36,761 nucleotides of DNA, from contig ONYL01000031.1 in assembly GCA_900322035.1 (NCBI GenBank), positions 1 to 36,761 on the forward strand. The letters run 5' to 3'. Positions within the stretch are counted from its first letter, which is position 1. Every line of letters begins with the position of its first letter. The DNA comes from an uncultured Prevotella sp. GTDB lineage: Bacteria; Bacteroidota; Bacteroidia; Bacteroidales; Bacteroidaceae. The position numbers were made by a program, and so were the translations under genes. Positions 16,441-25,150 of this stretch are shown one piece after another. Below the pieces are notes generated by a model. That model did no database searches. It saw only the letters and a program-made list of their open reading frames with translations, and was not told the DNA's origin.

Positions 16441-16483
16441 CATAATGCATAATGCATACTGCATAATTTTGGCAGCGCGAGCC
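16441..16483 (-). repeat. Dispersed GC-core/AT-tail repeat, copy 2 (reverse)
   Basis: Read on the minus strand it gives GGCTCGCGCTGCCAAAATTA followed by TGCAGTATGCATTATGCAT, the same core as copy 1 at 12131-12180. Confidence 0.65.
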
Positions 16484-16599
16484 TTTTTAATGCCTTGTGC
16501 ATTATTTTTTTCATTTTGTTGGAGATTGGGGCAAGTGAGAATAAAGTTTTAATACGTTAAATAATGTGTTGAAATCAAACAACCAAGGCAGAAAGTGTG

Positions 16600-16607
16600 T
16601 AATTTTG
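16600..16607 (+). promoter_or_regulatory. -7 box of the GH18-CE4-GT2 gene
   Basis: TAATTTTG, 50 bases before the start codon. No convincing -33 element. Confidence 0.45.
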
Positions 16608-16657
16608 CGGCCATTAAAAAAATTATTCAAGGATAACAGACAAATTGCTTATTCATT

Positions 16658-19600
16658 ATGGGAAAGCAAGTATTCCAAACCGATTCCCGTTCCCGCTGGA
16701 CACACTTCAAATGGAGCCTGGGAGTCATCTTGACCATCATAGGACTGTTGGTTATCGTTTCGGTAGTTATGTTTTTCATCGAACGCAATCCCAACTTGCC
16801 CTTCAAGGAAGACTTCCGCAGCGCACTGACCGCAGAGAAGCCCTTCATGAAAAACAATCGCATGTCGGAGGAGTATTCGGGCTTCCGCCGTTTCTTCATG
16901 GAAAAGAAGATTCACTCCAACGACGCCAGATGGTCACACGCCAAGACCGCGAAGATTCGCCGCTTCGGTGGTAACACCAACCGATATATCGCTTCGTGGA
17001 ACGACCGAAAGGCTGGCATACGCGCAGCCTTCTACGTGAGTTGGGATCCCATGTCGTACGCATCACTGAAGGAAGGTGTACGCAGTCTGAACCTCGTGAT
17101 GCCTGAGTGGTTCTTCATCAATCAAAAAAACCAAAGCCTCGAAGAGCACATCGACCCCAAGGGCTATCAACTGATGAAAAAGACCGGTGTACCCGTGATG
17201 CCCGTTATCACCAATGCCTACAACGGCGAGTTCCGGTCCGTGGCTGTAGCGAAGCTGCTCCTCAATAAGCAGAAGCGGCAGCGACTCATTGCCCAGATGC
17301 TTCAGATCTGTCAGCGCCATCACTTCATCGGTGTGAACCTCGACTTTGAGGAATTGCAGACCAGCAACAACGAGGCACTGACCACCTTTGTCAAGGATCT
17401 CTCGGAGGCCTTCCATCGCCACGGTCTGTACGTCTCGCAGGATATACAACCCGCCAACGAAGACTATGACGTGAAGGAACTGGCCAAATATGACGATTAT
17501 CTGATGCTCATGGCCTACGACGAGCATTCCTCGGTGAGCACTCCCGGTCCAGTGTCGTCGCAGCAGTGGATTGGCAAGTCGCTCGACGCTGTAGCCTCTC
17601 AGATTCCCGAACAGAAGATTATCCTCGGCATTGGTGCCTACGGTTACGACTGGACGCCCAAGGGCGACAACAACCAGAGCATCACCATCCACGACGCCAT
17701 GTCGTTGGCTGCCGACTCCGATACCCCTGTCAATTTCGATTCAGGCACATTCAGTCTCGACTTCTCCTACGACGATGAGAATAATGTTACCCATCAAGTC
17801 TATTTCAACGATGCCGCCACCAACTTCAACACCATGCGCTATGGCTGCGAATATGGCGTGGCCGGATTTGGCTTGTGGCGTCTGGGCAGTGAGGACCACC
17901 GGCTGTGGAAGTTCTATGGTCAGGATCTCGCCATGCCCCACGTAACCCACCTGCGCATTGGTGACTTAGAGACCATCGAGGGCGACAAGATCGCCAATTA
18001 TGTTGGATCGGGTGAGGTGTTGGATGTCATCGGTACACCTCGCGACGGCAGCGTGCACTTAGACATGGACAATGAGGATTTTCTCATTGCCAACGAGACC
18101 TACACCCGTATTCCCACGTCATATGAACTGGAGAAGCACGGTACGTGCGGTCCCAAAGAACTGCTGCTCACTTTCGACGACGGGCCCGACGCACGTTGGA
18201 CCCCACAGGTGCTGCGCATTCTCAAGGATCACCATATTCATGCGGCTTTCTTCATGGTGGGACTGATGATGGAGAAGAATCTTCCCTTGGTGAAGAAAGT
18301 CTATGAAGACGGCAACCTCATCGGTGACCACACCTTCACCCATCACAATGTGGCCGAGAACTCCCCCCAGCGCACCTTCATGGAGCTCAGGCTGACGCGA
18401 ATGCTCGTGGAGTGCATCACCGGGCGCAGTACGATCCTATTCCGTGCGCCCTACAATGCCGACAGCGACCCATCGGGTAACGATGAGATCGTGCCGCTTG
18501 TGGAGGCCAAAAAACAAAACTTCATGGATGTGGGTGAGTCTATCGATCCCGAGGACTGGCAACCCGGCGTGAAGGCGCAGACCATCTTTGAGAGAGTCAT
18601 CAAAGGCGTGGAACATGGCAATGGGCATATCATCCTGTTGCATGACGCTGGTGGTGAGACGCGAAAAGAAACAGTGAAAGCGTTGCCGCTCATCATAGAA
18701 TACCTGCAACAGAGAGGATACCGCTTCATCACTCTCGACCAATATTTGGGCAGAAGCAAGAGCCAGCTGATGCCCTCTGTGCCCAAGGGCAAGGAATACT
18801 ATGCCATGCAGGCCAACCTCACGCTTGCCGAAGGACTCTACGCAGCCGGCAATTTCATTACAGCCCTCTTCGTCATCTTCCTCGTGTTGGGTGGGGGAAG
18901 ACTGGTGTTCATGTATGTACTTGTCGTGAAGGAGCGCAGGCAAGAGCGCAGGCTGGAGGCTGCGCTGCGCGATGTTCCCAGGCAGCAGCCGAAGGTGACC
19001 ATTATCGTGCCTGCCTACAACGAGGAGGTGGATGCTGTGCCGTCGGTGAAGAACCTGCTCCATCAGGATTATCCCAACTTCGACATCGTGTTTGTTGATG
19101 ACGGCAGCAAGGACAATACCTATGATAAGATGAAAGAAGCTCTCGGCACGAATGAGAAGATACACATCTACACTAAGCCCAACGGCGGCAAGGCTTCTGC
19201 GCTCAACTTCGGCATAGCCCATACCGACGCCGAGTTTGTGGTCTGCATCGATGCCGATACCAAGTTGAAGAGCAATGCCGTCTCGATGCTTATGCGCCAC
19301 TTCTTTGCCGATAAGGAAGGACGCGTAGGAGCTGTAGCCGGCAGCGTGAAGGTGGGCAACCAGGTGAACATGCTCACCAAGTGGCAGGCCATAGAATACA
19401 CCACGAGCCAGAACTTCGACCGCATGGCCTATGCCGCCATCAATGCCATCACAGTTGTGCCCGGGGCCATTGGCGCATTCCGCCGCAAGGCCATCATCGA
19501 TGCCGGCGGACTCACCACCGACACCCTTGCCGAAGACTGCGACCTGACTATCCGTGTCAACAAGGCCGGTTATAAGGTGGAGAATGAGAATGGTGCCATC

Positions 19601-20068
19601 GCCCTCACCGAAGCCCCCGAGAAGTTGGGACAATTTATCAAACAGCGCACACGCTGGTGCTTTGGCATCATGCAAACCTTCTGGAAAAACCGGGCGGCCA
19701 TGTTCCGTCCCAAATACCGGGGACTGGGCATGTGGGCTTTGCCCAACATGCTGTTGTTCCAGTTCATCATTCCCACGTTCTCGCCGATTGCCGACGTGCT
19801 GATGGTGGTGGGACTGTTCTCGGGTAATGTCGCCAAGGTGTTGCTCTATTATGTGATCTTCCTGCTTGTCGATGCCAGCATTTCCATCATGGCCTACCTT
19901 CATGAACATGAGCGGCTGTGGGTGCTCTTCTGGATTATCCCCCAAAGGTTATGCTACCGTTGGATCATGTATGTCGTACTCTTCAAGAGTTATCTCAAGG
20001 CCATCAAGGGTGAGCTGCAATCGTGGGGCGTTCTCAAGCGTACCGGCAGCGTTGGCGATGTCAAATAA
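16658..20068 (+). CDS. GH18 / polysaccharide deacetylase / GT2 fusion (polymer synthase)
   Basis: A 1136-residue three-enzyme membrane protein. Membrane segment at residues 20-41. GH18-like glycosidase at about 105-425, with GVNLDFE (225-231, catalytic Glu231) and a YaaH-like barrel. CE4/NodB deacetylase at about 500-695: TFDDGPD (505-511, Asp508), DHTFTHH (557-563, zinc His558 and His562), FRAPY (595-599), LHD (661-663). Membrane segment at about 730-756. Processive GT2 at about 778-1005: DDGS (814-817), DAD (865-867), AEDCD (958-962) and QRTRW (996-1000). Three or four C-terminal membrane segments follow (1026-1110). The GT2 class makes beta-linked polymers such as poly-GlcNAc, chitin or hyaluronan, and CE4 plus GH18 would deacetylate and trim it outside. 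The polymer is inferred, not proven. Confidence 0.9.
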   Translation: MGKQVFQTDSRSRWTHFKWSLGVILTIIGLLVIVSVVMFFIERNPNLPFKEDFRSALTAEKPFMKNNRMSEEYSGFRRFFMEKKIHSNDARWSHAKTAKIRRFGGNTNRYIASWNDRKAGIRAAFYVSWDPMSYASLKEGVRSLNLVMPEWFFINQKNQSLEEHIDPKGYQLMKKTGVPVMPVITNAYNGEFRSVAVAKLLLNKQKRQRLIAQMLQICQRHHFIGVNLDFEELQTSNNEALTTFVKDLSEAFHRHGLYVSQDIQPANEDYDVKELAKYDDYLMLMAYDEHSSVSTPGPVSSQQWIGKSLDAVASQIPEQKIILGIGAYGYDWTPKGDNNQSITIHDAMSLAADSDTPVNFDSGTFSLDFSYDDENNVTHQVYFNDAATNFNTMRYGCEYGVAGFGLWRLGSEDHRLWKFYGQDLAMPHVTHLRIGDLETIEGDKIANYVGSGEVLDVIGTPRDGSVHLDMDNEDFLIANETYTRIPTSYELEKHGTCGPKELLLTFDDGPDARWTPQVLRILKDHHIHAAFFMVGLMMEKNLPLVKKVYEDGNLIGDHTFTHHNVAENSPQRTFMELRLTRMLVECITGRSTILFRAPYNADSDPSGNDEIVPLVEAKKQNFMDVGESIDPEDWQPGVKAQTIFERVIKGVEHGNGHIILLHDAGGETRKETVKALPLIIEYLQQRGYRFITLDQYLGRSKSQLMPSVPKGKEYYAMQANLTLAEGLYAAGNFITALFVIFLVLGGGRLVFMYVLVVKERRQERRLEAALRDVPRQQPKVTIIVPAYNEEVDAVPSVKNLLHQDYPNFDIVFVDDGSKDNTYDKMKEALGTNEKIHIYTKPNGGKASALNFGIAHTDAEFVVCIDADTKLKSNAVSMLMRHFFADKEGRVGAVAGSVKVGNQVNMLTKWQAIEYTTSQNFDRMAYAAINAITVVPGAIGAFRRKAIIDAGGLTTDTLAEDCDLTIRVNKAGYKVENENGAIALTEAPEKLGQFIKQRTRWCFGIMQTFWKNRAAMFRPKYRGLGMWALPNMLLFQFIIPTFSPIADVLMVVGLFSGNVAKVLLYYVIFLLVDASISIMAYLHEHERLWVLFWIIPQRLCYRWIMYVVLFKSYLKAIKGELQSWGVLKRTGSVGDVK

Positions 20069-20109
20069 GGCGGGAGACTTTCTTCTCTTTGTCGATATTC
20101 GTCCATCAC

Positions 20110-21663
20110 TCAGGACGACTGATATAGCCGGTCTTCAAAGGCAGCCAAGGCAGCTTTTGCACCTTCGCCCATGGCTATCATGATCTGCTTGAAGGGAGTG
20201 GTCGTCACATCGCCCGCGGCGTAGACGCCTTTTGCGGAAGTGCGGTTGCGGTCGTCGACAACAATTTCTCCACGAGGAGTCTGTTCCACAGCCCCCTTAA
20301 ACACCTCGCTGTTGGGCTTCAGACCGATCTGAAGAAACACACCGTCGAGCGTCACGTGGCGTTGCTCCTCGCTGTGGAGGTCGCGCACGTCAATCCCTGT
20401 CAGCCGTGTGCCGTCACCCTGGAGTCCGACCGTCTGACTGTTCAAGAAGATGTCGACATTGGGCAGGCCGCGCAGCTTCTGTTGCAATACGTCGTCGGCT
20501 TTCAGTTTGTCGGCAAACTCAAACACGGTGACGTGTCGGCAGATTCCCGCCAAATCGATGGCTGCTTCAATGCCACTGTTGCCGCCACCGATGACCGCCA
20601 CGTCCTTACCTTTATAAAAGGGTCCGTCGCAATGAGGACAGAAATGGATGCCATGCCCGATATACTTCTCTTCTTCGGCCAATCCTAACCGTCGCCAGCC
20701 GGCACCTGTGGCGATAATCACCTGTGGAGCCGTGAAAGCTTCTCCGCCGCGCGTCTCCACACGCTTCGTCGGCCCTGTGAAATCTACAGCCGTGATGCGA
20801 CGGTTGGTGTAGATGCCGATGGGATACTTGCTGAGGTGGGTTGAAAGGTCGGAAGCAAGTTGCGCCCCTGTGGTCATGGGAACGGATATGATATTTTCGA
20901 TTCCCGTGGTATCGTTCACCTGTCCGCCGATGCGCTGGGCCACAAGTGCCACTCGCTGCCCTTTGCGGGCTGCATAGATGGCTGCTGCCGCACCGGCCGG
21001 GCCACCGCCAAGAACCAGCAAGTCGGCGCTGTGCGTTTCGGAATGTTCTCCACTTGCCGCCTCTACTCCCAAATGATCTTCCAATTCCTCGAGCAAACCG
21101 CCTAAGGTGCCACGCCCCACGTGAAGCAGCTCGTCGCCCAAATAAACAGCCGGCACGGCTTGGATATTGAGCTGCTCCACCTCATCCTGGCACACAGCAC
21201 CGTCAATCGTCTCGTGGCTGATGGCGGGATTGAGAAGTGCCATGACGTTGAGCGCCTGTACCACATCGGGACAGTTGGTACAGGTCAACGATACGTAGGT
21301 CCTCAGACGGATGTCTCCCTTGAGGGCTTTGATGCGCTGGGTGAGGGCTGCGTCGGGCAGATTGCGCCCCTGTCCGTCGCCATTGAGTAGCACCAAGAGC
21401 AGCGAGGTGAACTCATGACCGTTGGGTATGCCACGAAACGAGATGCCCGTAGGCTCGCCATTGTGCAGCACGGAGAATCGGAAGTCGTTCCCATCGCGAT
21501 ATTCCACTGAGAGAAGCGGACTGCATGAGGCCACGTCTTCAACAAATTGAGAGTTGTCGGCAGCCTTGGCATCATTTGGGTTGCGCTCAACTATAAAGGT
21601 AAAAGGGGTGCTGAGATTGGCTAACACCCCTTTCACTTGATGGATTACCTGCTGATCGATCAT
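20110..21663 (-). CDS. ahpF: Alkyl hydroperoxide reductase subunit F
   Basis: A 517-residue flavoenzyme that passes electrons from NADH to AhpC. Domains in order: twin thioredoxin-fold N-terminus (1-200) with redox pair TCTNC (Cys128, Cys131), FAD domain starting [10 protein letters not shown] (219-228), and thioredoxin-reductase-like redox centre CPHCDGP (342-348, Cys342 and Cys345). The NAD motif [10 protein letters not shown] starts at 357. All redox sites are intact and the length is normal. Its ATG lies 4 bases after the ahpC stop, so the two are translated from one transcript. It converges on the GH18-CE4-GT2 gene with only 41 bases between their ends. Confidence 0.95.
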   Translation of the reverse strand: MIDQQVIHQVKGVLANLSTPFTFIVERNPNDAKAADNSQFVEDVASCSPLLSVEYRDGNDFRFSVLHNGEPTGISFRGIPNGHEFTSLLLVLLNGDGQGRNLPDAALTQRIKALKGDIRLRTYVSLTCTNCPDVVQALNVMALLNPAISHETIDGAVCQDEVEQLNIQAVPAVYLGDELLHVGRGTLGGLLEELEDHLGVEAASGEHSETHSADLLVLGGGPAGAAAAIYAARKGQRVALVAQRIGGQVNDTTGIENIISVPMTTGAQLASDLSTHLSKYPIGIYTNRRITAVDFTGPTKRVETRGGEAFTAPQVIIATGAGWRRLGLAEEEKYIGHGIHFCPHCDGPFYKGKDVAVIGGGNSGIEAAIDLAGICRHVTVFEFADKLKADDVLQQKLRGLPNVDIFLNSQTVGLQGDGTRLTGIDVRDLHSEEQRHVTLDGVFLQIGLKPNSEVFKGAVEQTPRGEIVVDDRNRTSAKGVYAAGDVTTTPFKQIMIAMGEGAKAALAAFEDRLYQSS

Positions 21664-21667
21664 TGGC

Positions 21668-22234
21668 TTAGAGTTTTCCTACGAGGTCGATACTGGGTTT
21701 GAGTGTTTCTTCACCCTCCTGCCATTTTGCCGGGCAAACCTCACCGTTGTGGCTGGCCACATACTGTGCGGCGTGTACCTTGCGCACCAGCTCGTCGGCG
21801 TTGCGGCCGATGCTGTTATCCTGAATCTCGGCCAACTTCACCAGTCCCTCGGGGTTGACCAGGAATGTGCCACGATAGGCCACGCCCTCGTCCTCCTTGT
21901 ATACACCGAAACCACGTGAGAGCACGGCCAACGGATCGGCAAGCATGGCATACTGCAACTTGGCGATGCGCTCGGATGTGTCGTGCCATGCCTTGTGGAC
22001 GAAATGGCTGTCGGTGCTGACACCAAACACCTCTACTCCCATCGACTGCAACTCAGCATACTTGCTCTGGAGATCTTCCAACTCTGTGGGGCAGACAAAG
22101 GTGAAGTCGGCAGGATAGAAGAAGAAAAGTGCCCACTTGCCTTCGATGTCTTTGTTGCTGACGGTCTTGAAGCTGCCGTTCTGATAGGCCTGAACGGTGA
22201 ACTCGGGTGCGTGACGATTGATGATTGATTCCAT
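21668..22234 (-). CDS. ahpC: Alkyl hydroperoxide reductase subunit C (2-Cys peroxiredoxin)
   Basis: A 188-residue peroxidase that reduces hydrogen peroxide and organic peroxides using AhpF. The peroxidatic cysteine is Cys48 in DFTFVCPTE and the resolving cysteine is Cys167 in GEVCPAKW, both standard. The ATG at 22234 was chosen: it gives the usual N-terminus and lies 57 bases after a TACCTTTG box, while the longer frame to 22321 runs through that box. ahpF follows 4 bases downstream. No OxyR gene or obvious OxyR site was seen in the window. Confidence 0.95.
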   Translation of the reverse strand: MESIINRHAPEFTVQAYQNGSFKTVSNKDIEGKWALFFFYPADFTFVCPTELEDLQSKYAELQSMGVEVFGVSTDSHFVHKAWHDTSERIAKLQYAMLADPLAVLSRGFGVYKEDEGVAYRGTFLVNPEGLVKLAEIQDNSIGRNADELVRKVHAAQYVASHNGEVCPAKWQEGEETLKPSIDLVGKL

Positions 22235-22290
22235 AATCTTATTTTTTTTAATTGTTAGTTTTACTTGTTGTGGGGTGATTTTTACGGCTG

Positions 22291-22298
22291 CAAAGGTA
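22291..22298 (-). promoter_or_regulatory. ahpC -7 box
   Basis: TACCTTTG on the minus strand, with a near-match GTTG (TTTG expected) 20 bases upstream at 22319-22322. Confidence 0.55.
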
Positions 22299-22578
22299 GC
22301 ATGATCGTCCTGCACCGGCAACAGATAAAAACTATCAGGCGATAGGTTTTATCAATATCGCCCAACAAAAGGCTGAAAGTCAGCAGTGTATCCAACTGAA
22401 GTTTTTTTCATCATCGTTTCTTTGACACAGCAGATTTTTAAAATAGCAACTACACATGCTAACACTAACTTTTGCGGCATCATTGGAATCAGCGAGAGAT
22501 TGATGGATAGAGTCTGGCTCGCAGATAACGCTAATTACGCAGATCTTGTTTTTCTAAAAGAGGAAAGGGGACTGATGG

Positions 22579-22985
22579 AATCTGCGAGATCAGCGAAATC
22601 TGCGTGAAAATATCCACGCTGAATATTTTTTTCCACGCTGATTACGCAGATTACGCAGATCTCAAGTGCATTCATGCACTATACATAATAGCATCTGAAT
22701 AGAAAATCTGCGGTATCAGTGAAACCTGCGTGAAAATATCCACGCAGAATATTTTTTCTCACGCTGATTACGCTGATTACGCAGATCTCAAGTGCATTCA
22801 TGCTATACATAATAGCATCTGAATAGAAAATCTGCGAGATCAGTGAAATCTTCGTGAAAATATCCACGCAGAATATTTTTTCTCACGCTGATTACGCTGA
22901 TTACGCAGATCTCAAGTGCATTCATGCACTATACATAATAGCATCCGAATAGAAAATCTGCGCCATCTGCGAAATCAGCGGGAGC
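22579..22985. repeat. ~125-bp tandem repeat array, 3 full units plus ends
   Basis: Units begin AATCTGCG at 22579, 22705, 22829 and 22955 (unit lengths 126, 124 and 126; the last is partial). Each unit holds a TGCGTG/CACGCA hairpin around GAAAATATC, a stretch ATTACGCTGATTACGCAGAT, and AGTGCA-TTCA-TGCACT. The middle unit lacks two bases (AC) of that last hairpin. A diverged part-unit extends upstream to about 22500. Units differ by only a few bases, which points to recent duplication. Confidence 0.85.
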
Positions 22986-22992
22986 GTTGTTA

Positions 22993-23016
22993 GGGGTGAC
23001 GCATTGGCGAAGTCAG
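22993..23016 (-). repeat. Short copy of the palindrome-associated repeat
   Basis: Reverse complement reads CTGACTTCGCCAATGCGTCA followed by CCCC, matching 3109-3124 in the large palindrome and 29618-29641. Confidence 0.6.
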
Positions 23017-23156
23017 AAAAAATCCAGTGAACCATTTTTAGTGATCCGGATTTCATCCCTTGTGGAGGCTCTGAAATTCACCATGAATTCAACTTATTTT
23101 TTGTTTTTCTCGAATAAAATGATTACTTTTACAACAGATACAAATAAAGTAAAGAT

Positions 23157-24119
23157 ATGGAAGACAAAGAACACACAAAAAGTCCGTGGCCTGGACCTGC
23201 CGGACTGATACCGGTGACCAGTGGCAGAGCCGACGACGCCAACCTCATCAACCGACGCTTTCTCGACAGCATCACGGTGGAGATGCGCGTCATCGACTCT
23301 GTGACTCCCGATTTGTCGAAGACACTCTTCGGCCGGAAATATGCTTCGCCCATCATGATGCCGGCCTTCTCCCACTTGAACAAGGTGGGCAAGGACGGCC
23401 GAAAACCAATGAACGAATACGCCGAGGCCGCCAAAGCGTTGAACAGGCTGAACTGGGTAGGAATGGAACCGGACGAAGTCTATGACGGAATAGCTTCCGT
23501 AGGTGCTGATACGGTGCGCATCATCAAGCCTTTTGCCCACCACGAACTGATTCTTTCACAGATGGAGCACGCCCGCAAGATGGGTGCTGTCGCTGTTGGG
23601 ATAGACATCGATCATGTGGTGGGCAAGGACGGCCGCTACGACATTGTCGACGGGATGCCCTTGGGACCAGTGATGTTGGACGACCTGAAAAAGTATGTAG
23701 CCTCCACCCCCTTACCTTTTGTAGCGAAGGGAGTGCTCTCCGTGCAGGACGCCTTGAAATGCTTAGAGGCAGGCTGCAAGGCCATTGTGGTCTCCCACCA
23801 TCACGGACGCCTGCCCTTTGCCGTGCCGCCCTTGAGCCTGCTGTCCAAAATCAAGGAGGTCTTGAAAGGATCTGGCATGTTGATATTCGTGGATTGCGGT
23901 ATCAATACGGGTTACGATGCCTACAAGGCTTTGGGCCTGGGCGCTGACGCCGTTGCCGTGGGGCGGGGCATTTTGGCTCCTCTGCTGAAAGAAGGGACGG
24001 CAGGCGTTGTGGAAAAACTGAAGCGCATGGACGAGGAACTGTCCGAACTGATGCTCTATACAGGTGTAAAAAATACAAGTGCCTTCGATCCCAGCATCCT
24101 GCATGGTGCGCAGGCGTAA
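23157..24119 (+). CDS. Alpha-hydroxy-acid oxidizing protein (FMN-dependent)
   Basis: A 320-residue TIM-barrel flavoprotein of the lactate/glycolate oxidase superfamily. FMN-site features are FVAKGV (188-193, Lys191), DCGINTG (246-252) and AVGRG (267-271). The active-site segment normally read SNHGGR is SHHHGR here (213-218): the Asn is replaced by His and the second Gly by His, while the catalytic His (His215) and Arg218 remain. The protein is shorter than typical members (about 350-390) and lacks part of the N-terminal region. It may be a different-substrate branch common in anaerobes; the substrate is unknown. It is a lone gene between the repeat array and deoD. Confidence 0.75.
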   Translation: MEDKEHTKSPWPGPAGLIPVTSGRADDANLINRRFLDSITVEMRVIDSVTPDLSKTLFGRKYASPIMMPAFSHLNKVGKDGRKPMNEYAEAAKALNRLNWVGMEPDEVYDGIASVGADTVRIIKPFAHHELILSQMEHARKMGAVAVGIDIDHVVGKDGRYDIVDGMPLGPVMLDDLKKYVASTPLPFVAKGVLSVQDALKCLEAGCKAIVVSHHHGRLPFAVPPLSLLSKIKEVLKGSGMLIFVDCGINTGYDAYKALGLGADAVAVGRGILAPLLKEGTAGVVEKLKRMDEELSELMLYTGVKNTSAFDPSILHGAQA

Positions 24120-24169
24120 ATGCGAGAAAGAATATCGGAACGGATCATTGGCACTTTCATGATTTTCGT

Positions 24170-24177
24170 TAACTTTG
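24170..24177 (+). promoter_or_regulatory. deoD -7 box
   Basis: TAACTTTG, with a near-match ATTG 19 bases upstream (24147-24150), 34 bases before the start codon. Confidence 0.55.
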
Positions 24178-24211
24178 CACCAAATATCATCCTAAAAAAT
24201 AAGAAACAACA

Positions 24212-24934
24212 ATGTCAACACCACACAACAACGCACCCAAAGGGGCTTATGCAAAAACCGTACTCATGCCCGGCGACCCATTGAGGGCTCAATACGTAGC
24301 AGAGAACTTTCTGACCGATGTCAAGCTCGTCAACTCTGTTAGAAACTGTTTAGGCTATACCGGCCGCTACAAAGGCGTGCCTGTCAGCATTCAAGCCAGT
24401 GGAATGGGTATGCCCAGCATCGGCATCTATTCCTACGAACTCTACACAGAATACGACGTGGAGAACATCATCCGCATCGGTTCTGCAGGAAGTTACTCGC
24501 CACGTCTCAACATCCTTGATGTCGTGCTGGCCGACAGCGCCTACAGTGATTCGTCGTATGCGCTGACCCACAGTGGTTACAAGGAAAAGGTAAACTATCC
24601 CAGCAAGGACTTGAACGATGCCATTCTGGCCAAGGGTGCCGCTTTGGGCATCAACGTAAAGACATGCCGGGTACATTCTTCCGATGTGTTCTACACCGAT
24701 CCCAACGGTGAGACTTTTGAGCAGATCGCCCAGCGCAGCGGTGGAGAATGCGTAGAAATGGAGAGCTTTGCCCTTTTCCACAATGCCAACTACCTGCACA
24801 AGAATGCCGCCTGCCTGCTGACTATCAGCGACTCCTTCGTATCTACTCAAAAGCTCTCGGCCGAGGAGCGCCAGCAGTCGTTCCGCACAATGATGAAACT
24901 TGCACTCGAAACCGCCTACGACTTGGACAAGTAG
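24212..24934 (+). CDS. deoD: Purine-nucleoside phosphorylase, DeoD type
   Basis: A 240-residue cytoplasmic enzyme that splits purine nucleosides with phosphate to base and ribose-1-phosphate. Conserved sites: phosphate loop GDPLRA (21-26), IRIGSAG (87-93), VEMES (181-185, contacts ribose) and ISDS (205-208, Asp207 as general acid, equivalent to Asp204 of E. coli). In E. coli the fourth motif reads VEMEAAG; here it is VEMESFALF, typical of a divergent branch. Hexameric family; length is normal. It has its own promoter, and a long hairpin follows the stop. Confidence 0.9.
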   Translation: MSTPHNNAPKGAYAKTVLMPGDPLRAQYVAENFLTDVKLVNSVRNCLGYTGRYKGVPVSIQASGMGMPSIGIYSYELYTEYDVENIIRIGSAGSYSPRLNILDVVLADSAYSDSSYALTHSGYKEKVNYPSKDLNDAILAKGAALGINVKTCRVHSSDVFYTDPNGETFEQIAQRSGGECVEMESFALFHNANYLHKNAACLLTISDSFVSTQKLSAEERQQSFRTMMKLALETAYDLDK

Positions 24935-24958
24935 ACATCCATGAGATTTTTTCCCACC

Positions 24959-25019
24959 GCTGTGCCCTAAATATCCATGAACCGATCATGAATCGGACAA
25001 TGGATATTTGGGGCACAGC
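24959..25019. terminator. Long hairpin after deoD
   Basis: GCTGTGCCCTAAATATCCAT (24959-24978) pairs with 25000-25019 at 19/20, with an inner CCGAT/ATCGG stem. There is no T run directly after, so it is either an unusual terminator or a small palindromic element. Confidence 0.55.
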
Positions 25020-25121
25020 CCGTTATTGGCGTTATCTGCGGGCCTTACCCATTTATAATGGCTTCTGATCGGGTTTTTCAAATTCTTTTTCCGTATGTGA
25101 GCGGAATCCCCAACATTTTTA

Positions 25122-25129
25122 TATCTTTG
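25122..25129 (+). promoter_or_regulatory. -7 box of the pab operon
   Basis: TATCTTTG, 21 bases before the ATG at 25151. It sets the start of the first gene and rules out the longer frame from 25058. Confidence 0.6.
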
Positions 25130-25150
25130 CACGCAGATTCTATATTCAAT

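Larger units (their letters stand above)
22322..23156. other. Repeat-rich gap between ahpC and the FMN oxidoreductase
   Basis: About 830 bases. It contains the ~125-bp tandem array (22500-22985) and one short copy of the CTGACTTCGCCAATGCG repeat. The few frames here run through the repeats and were not taken as genes. No clean -7 box precedes the gene at 23157 (best is TTACTTTT at 23123-23130). Confidence 0.6.

Noticed and set aside
18437-19945. A 502-codon open frame on the minus strand
   Set aside because: It is antisense to the catalytic GT2/CE4 region of the fusion gene, rich in His and Gly without any family motif, and has no promoter. It is a shadow of GC-rich coding DNA.
22679-22867. 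A 62-codon minus-strand frame in the tandem array
   Set aside because: It encodes only the repeat unit and changes when the unit length changes; no start signals.
22579-22985. Array considered as a CRISPR
   Set aside because: Units of about 125 bases are near identical along their full length, with no alternating short repeats and unique spacers, and there are no cas genes.
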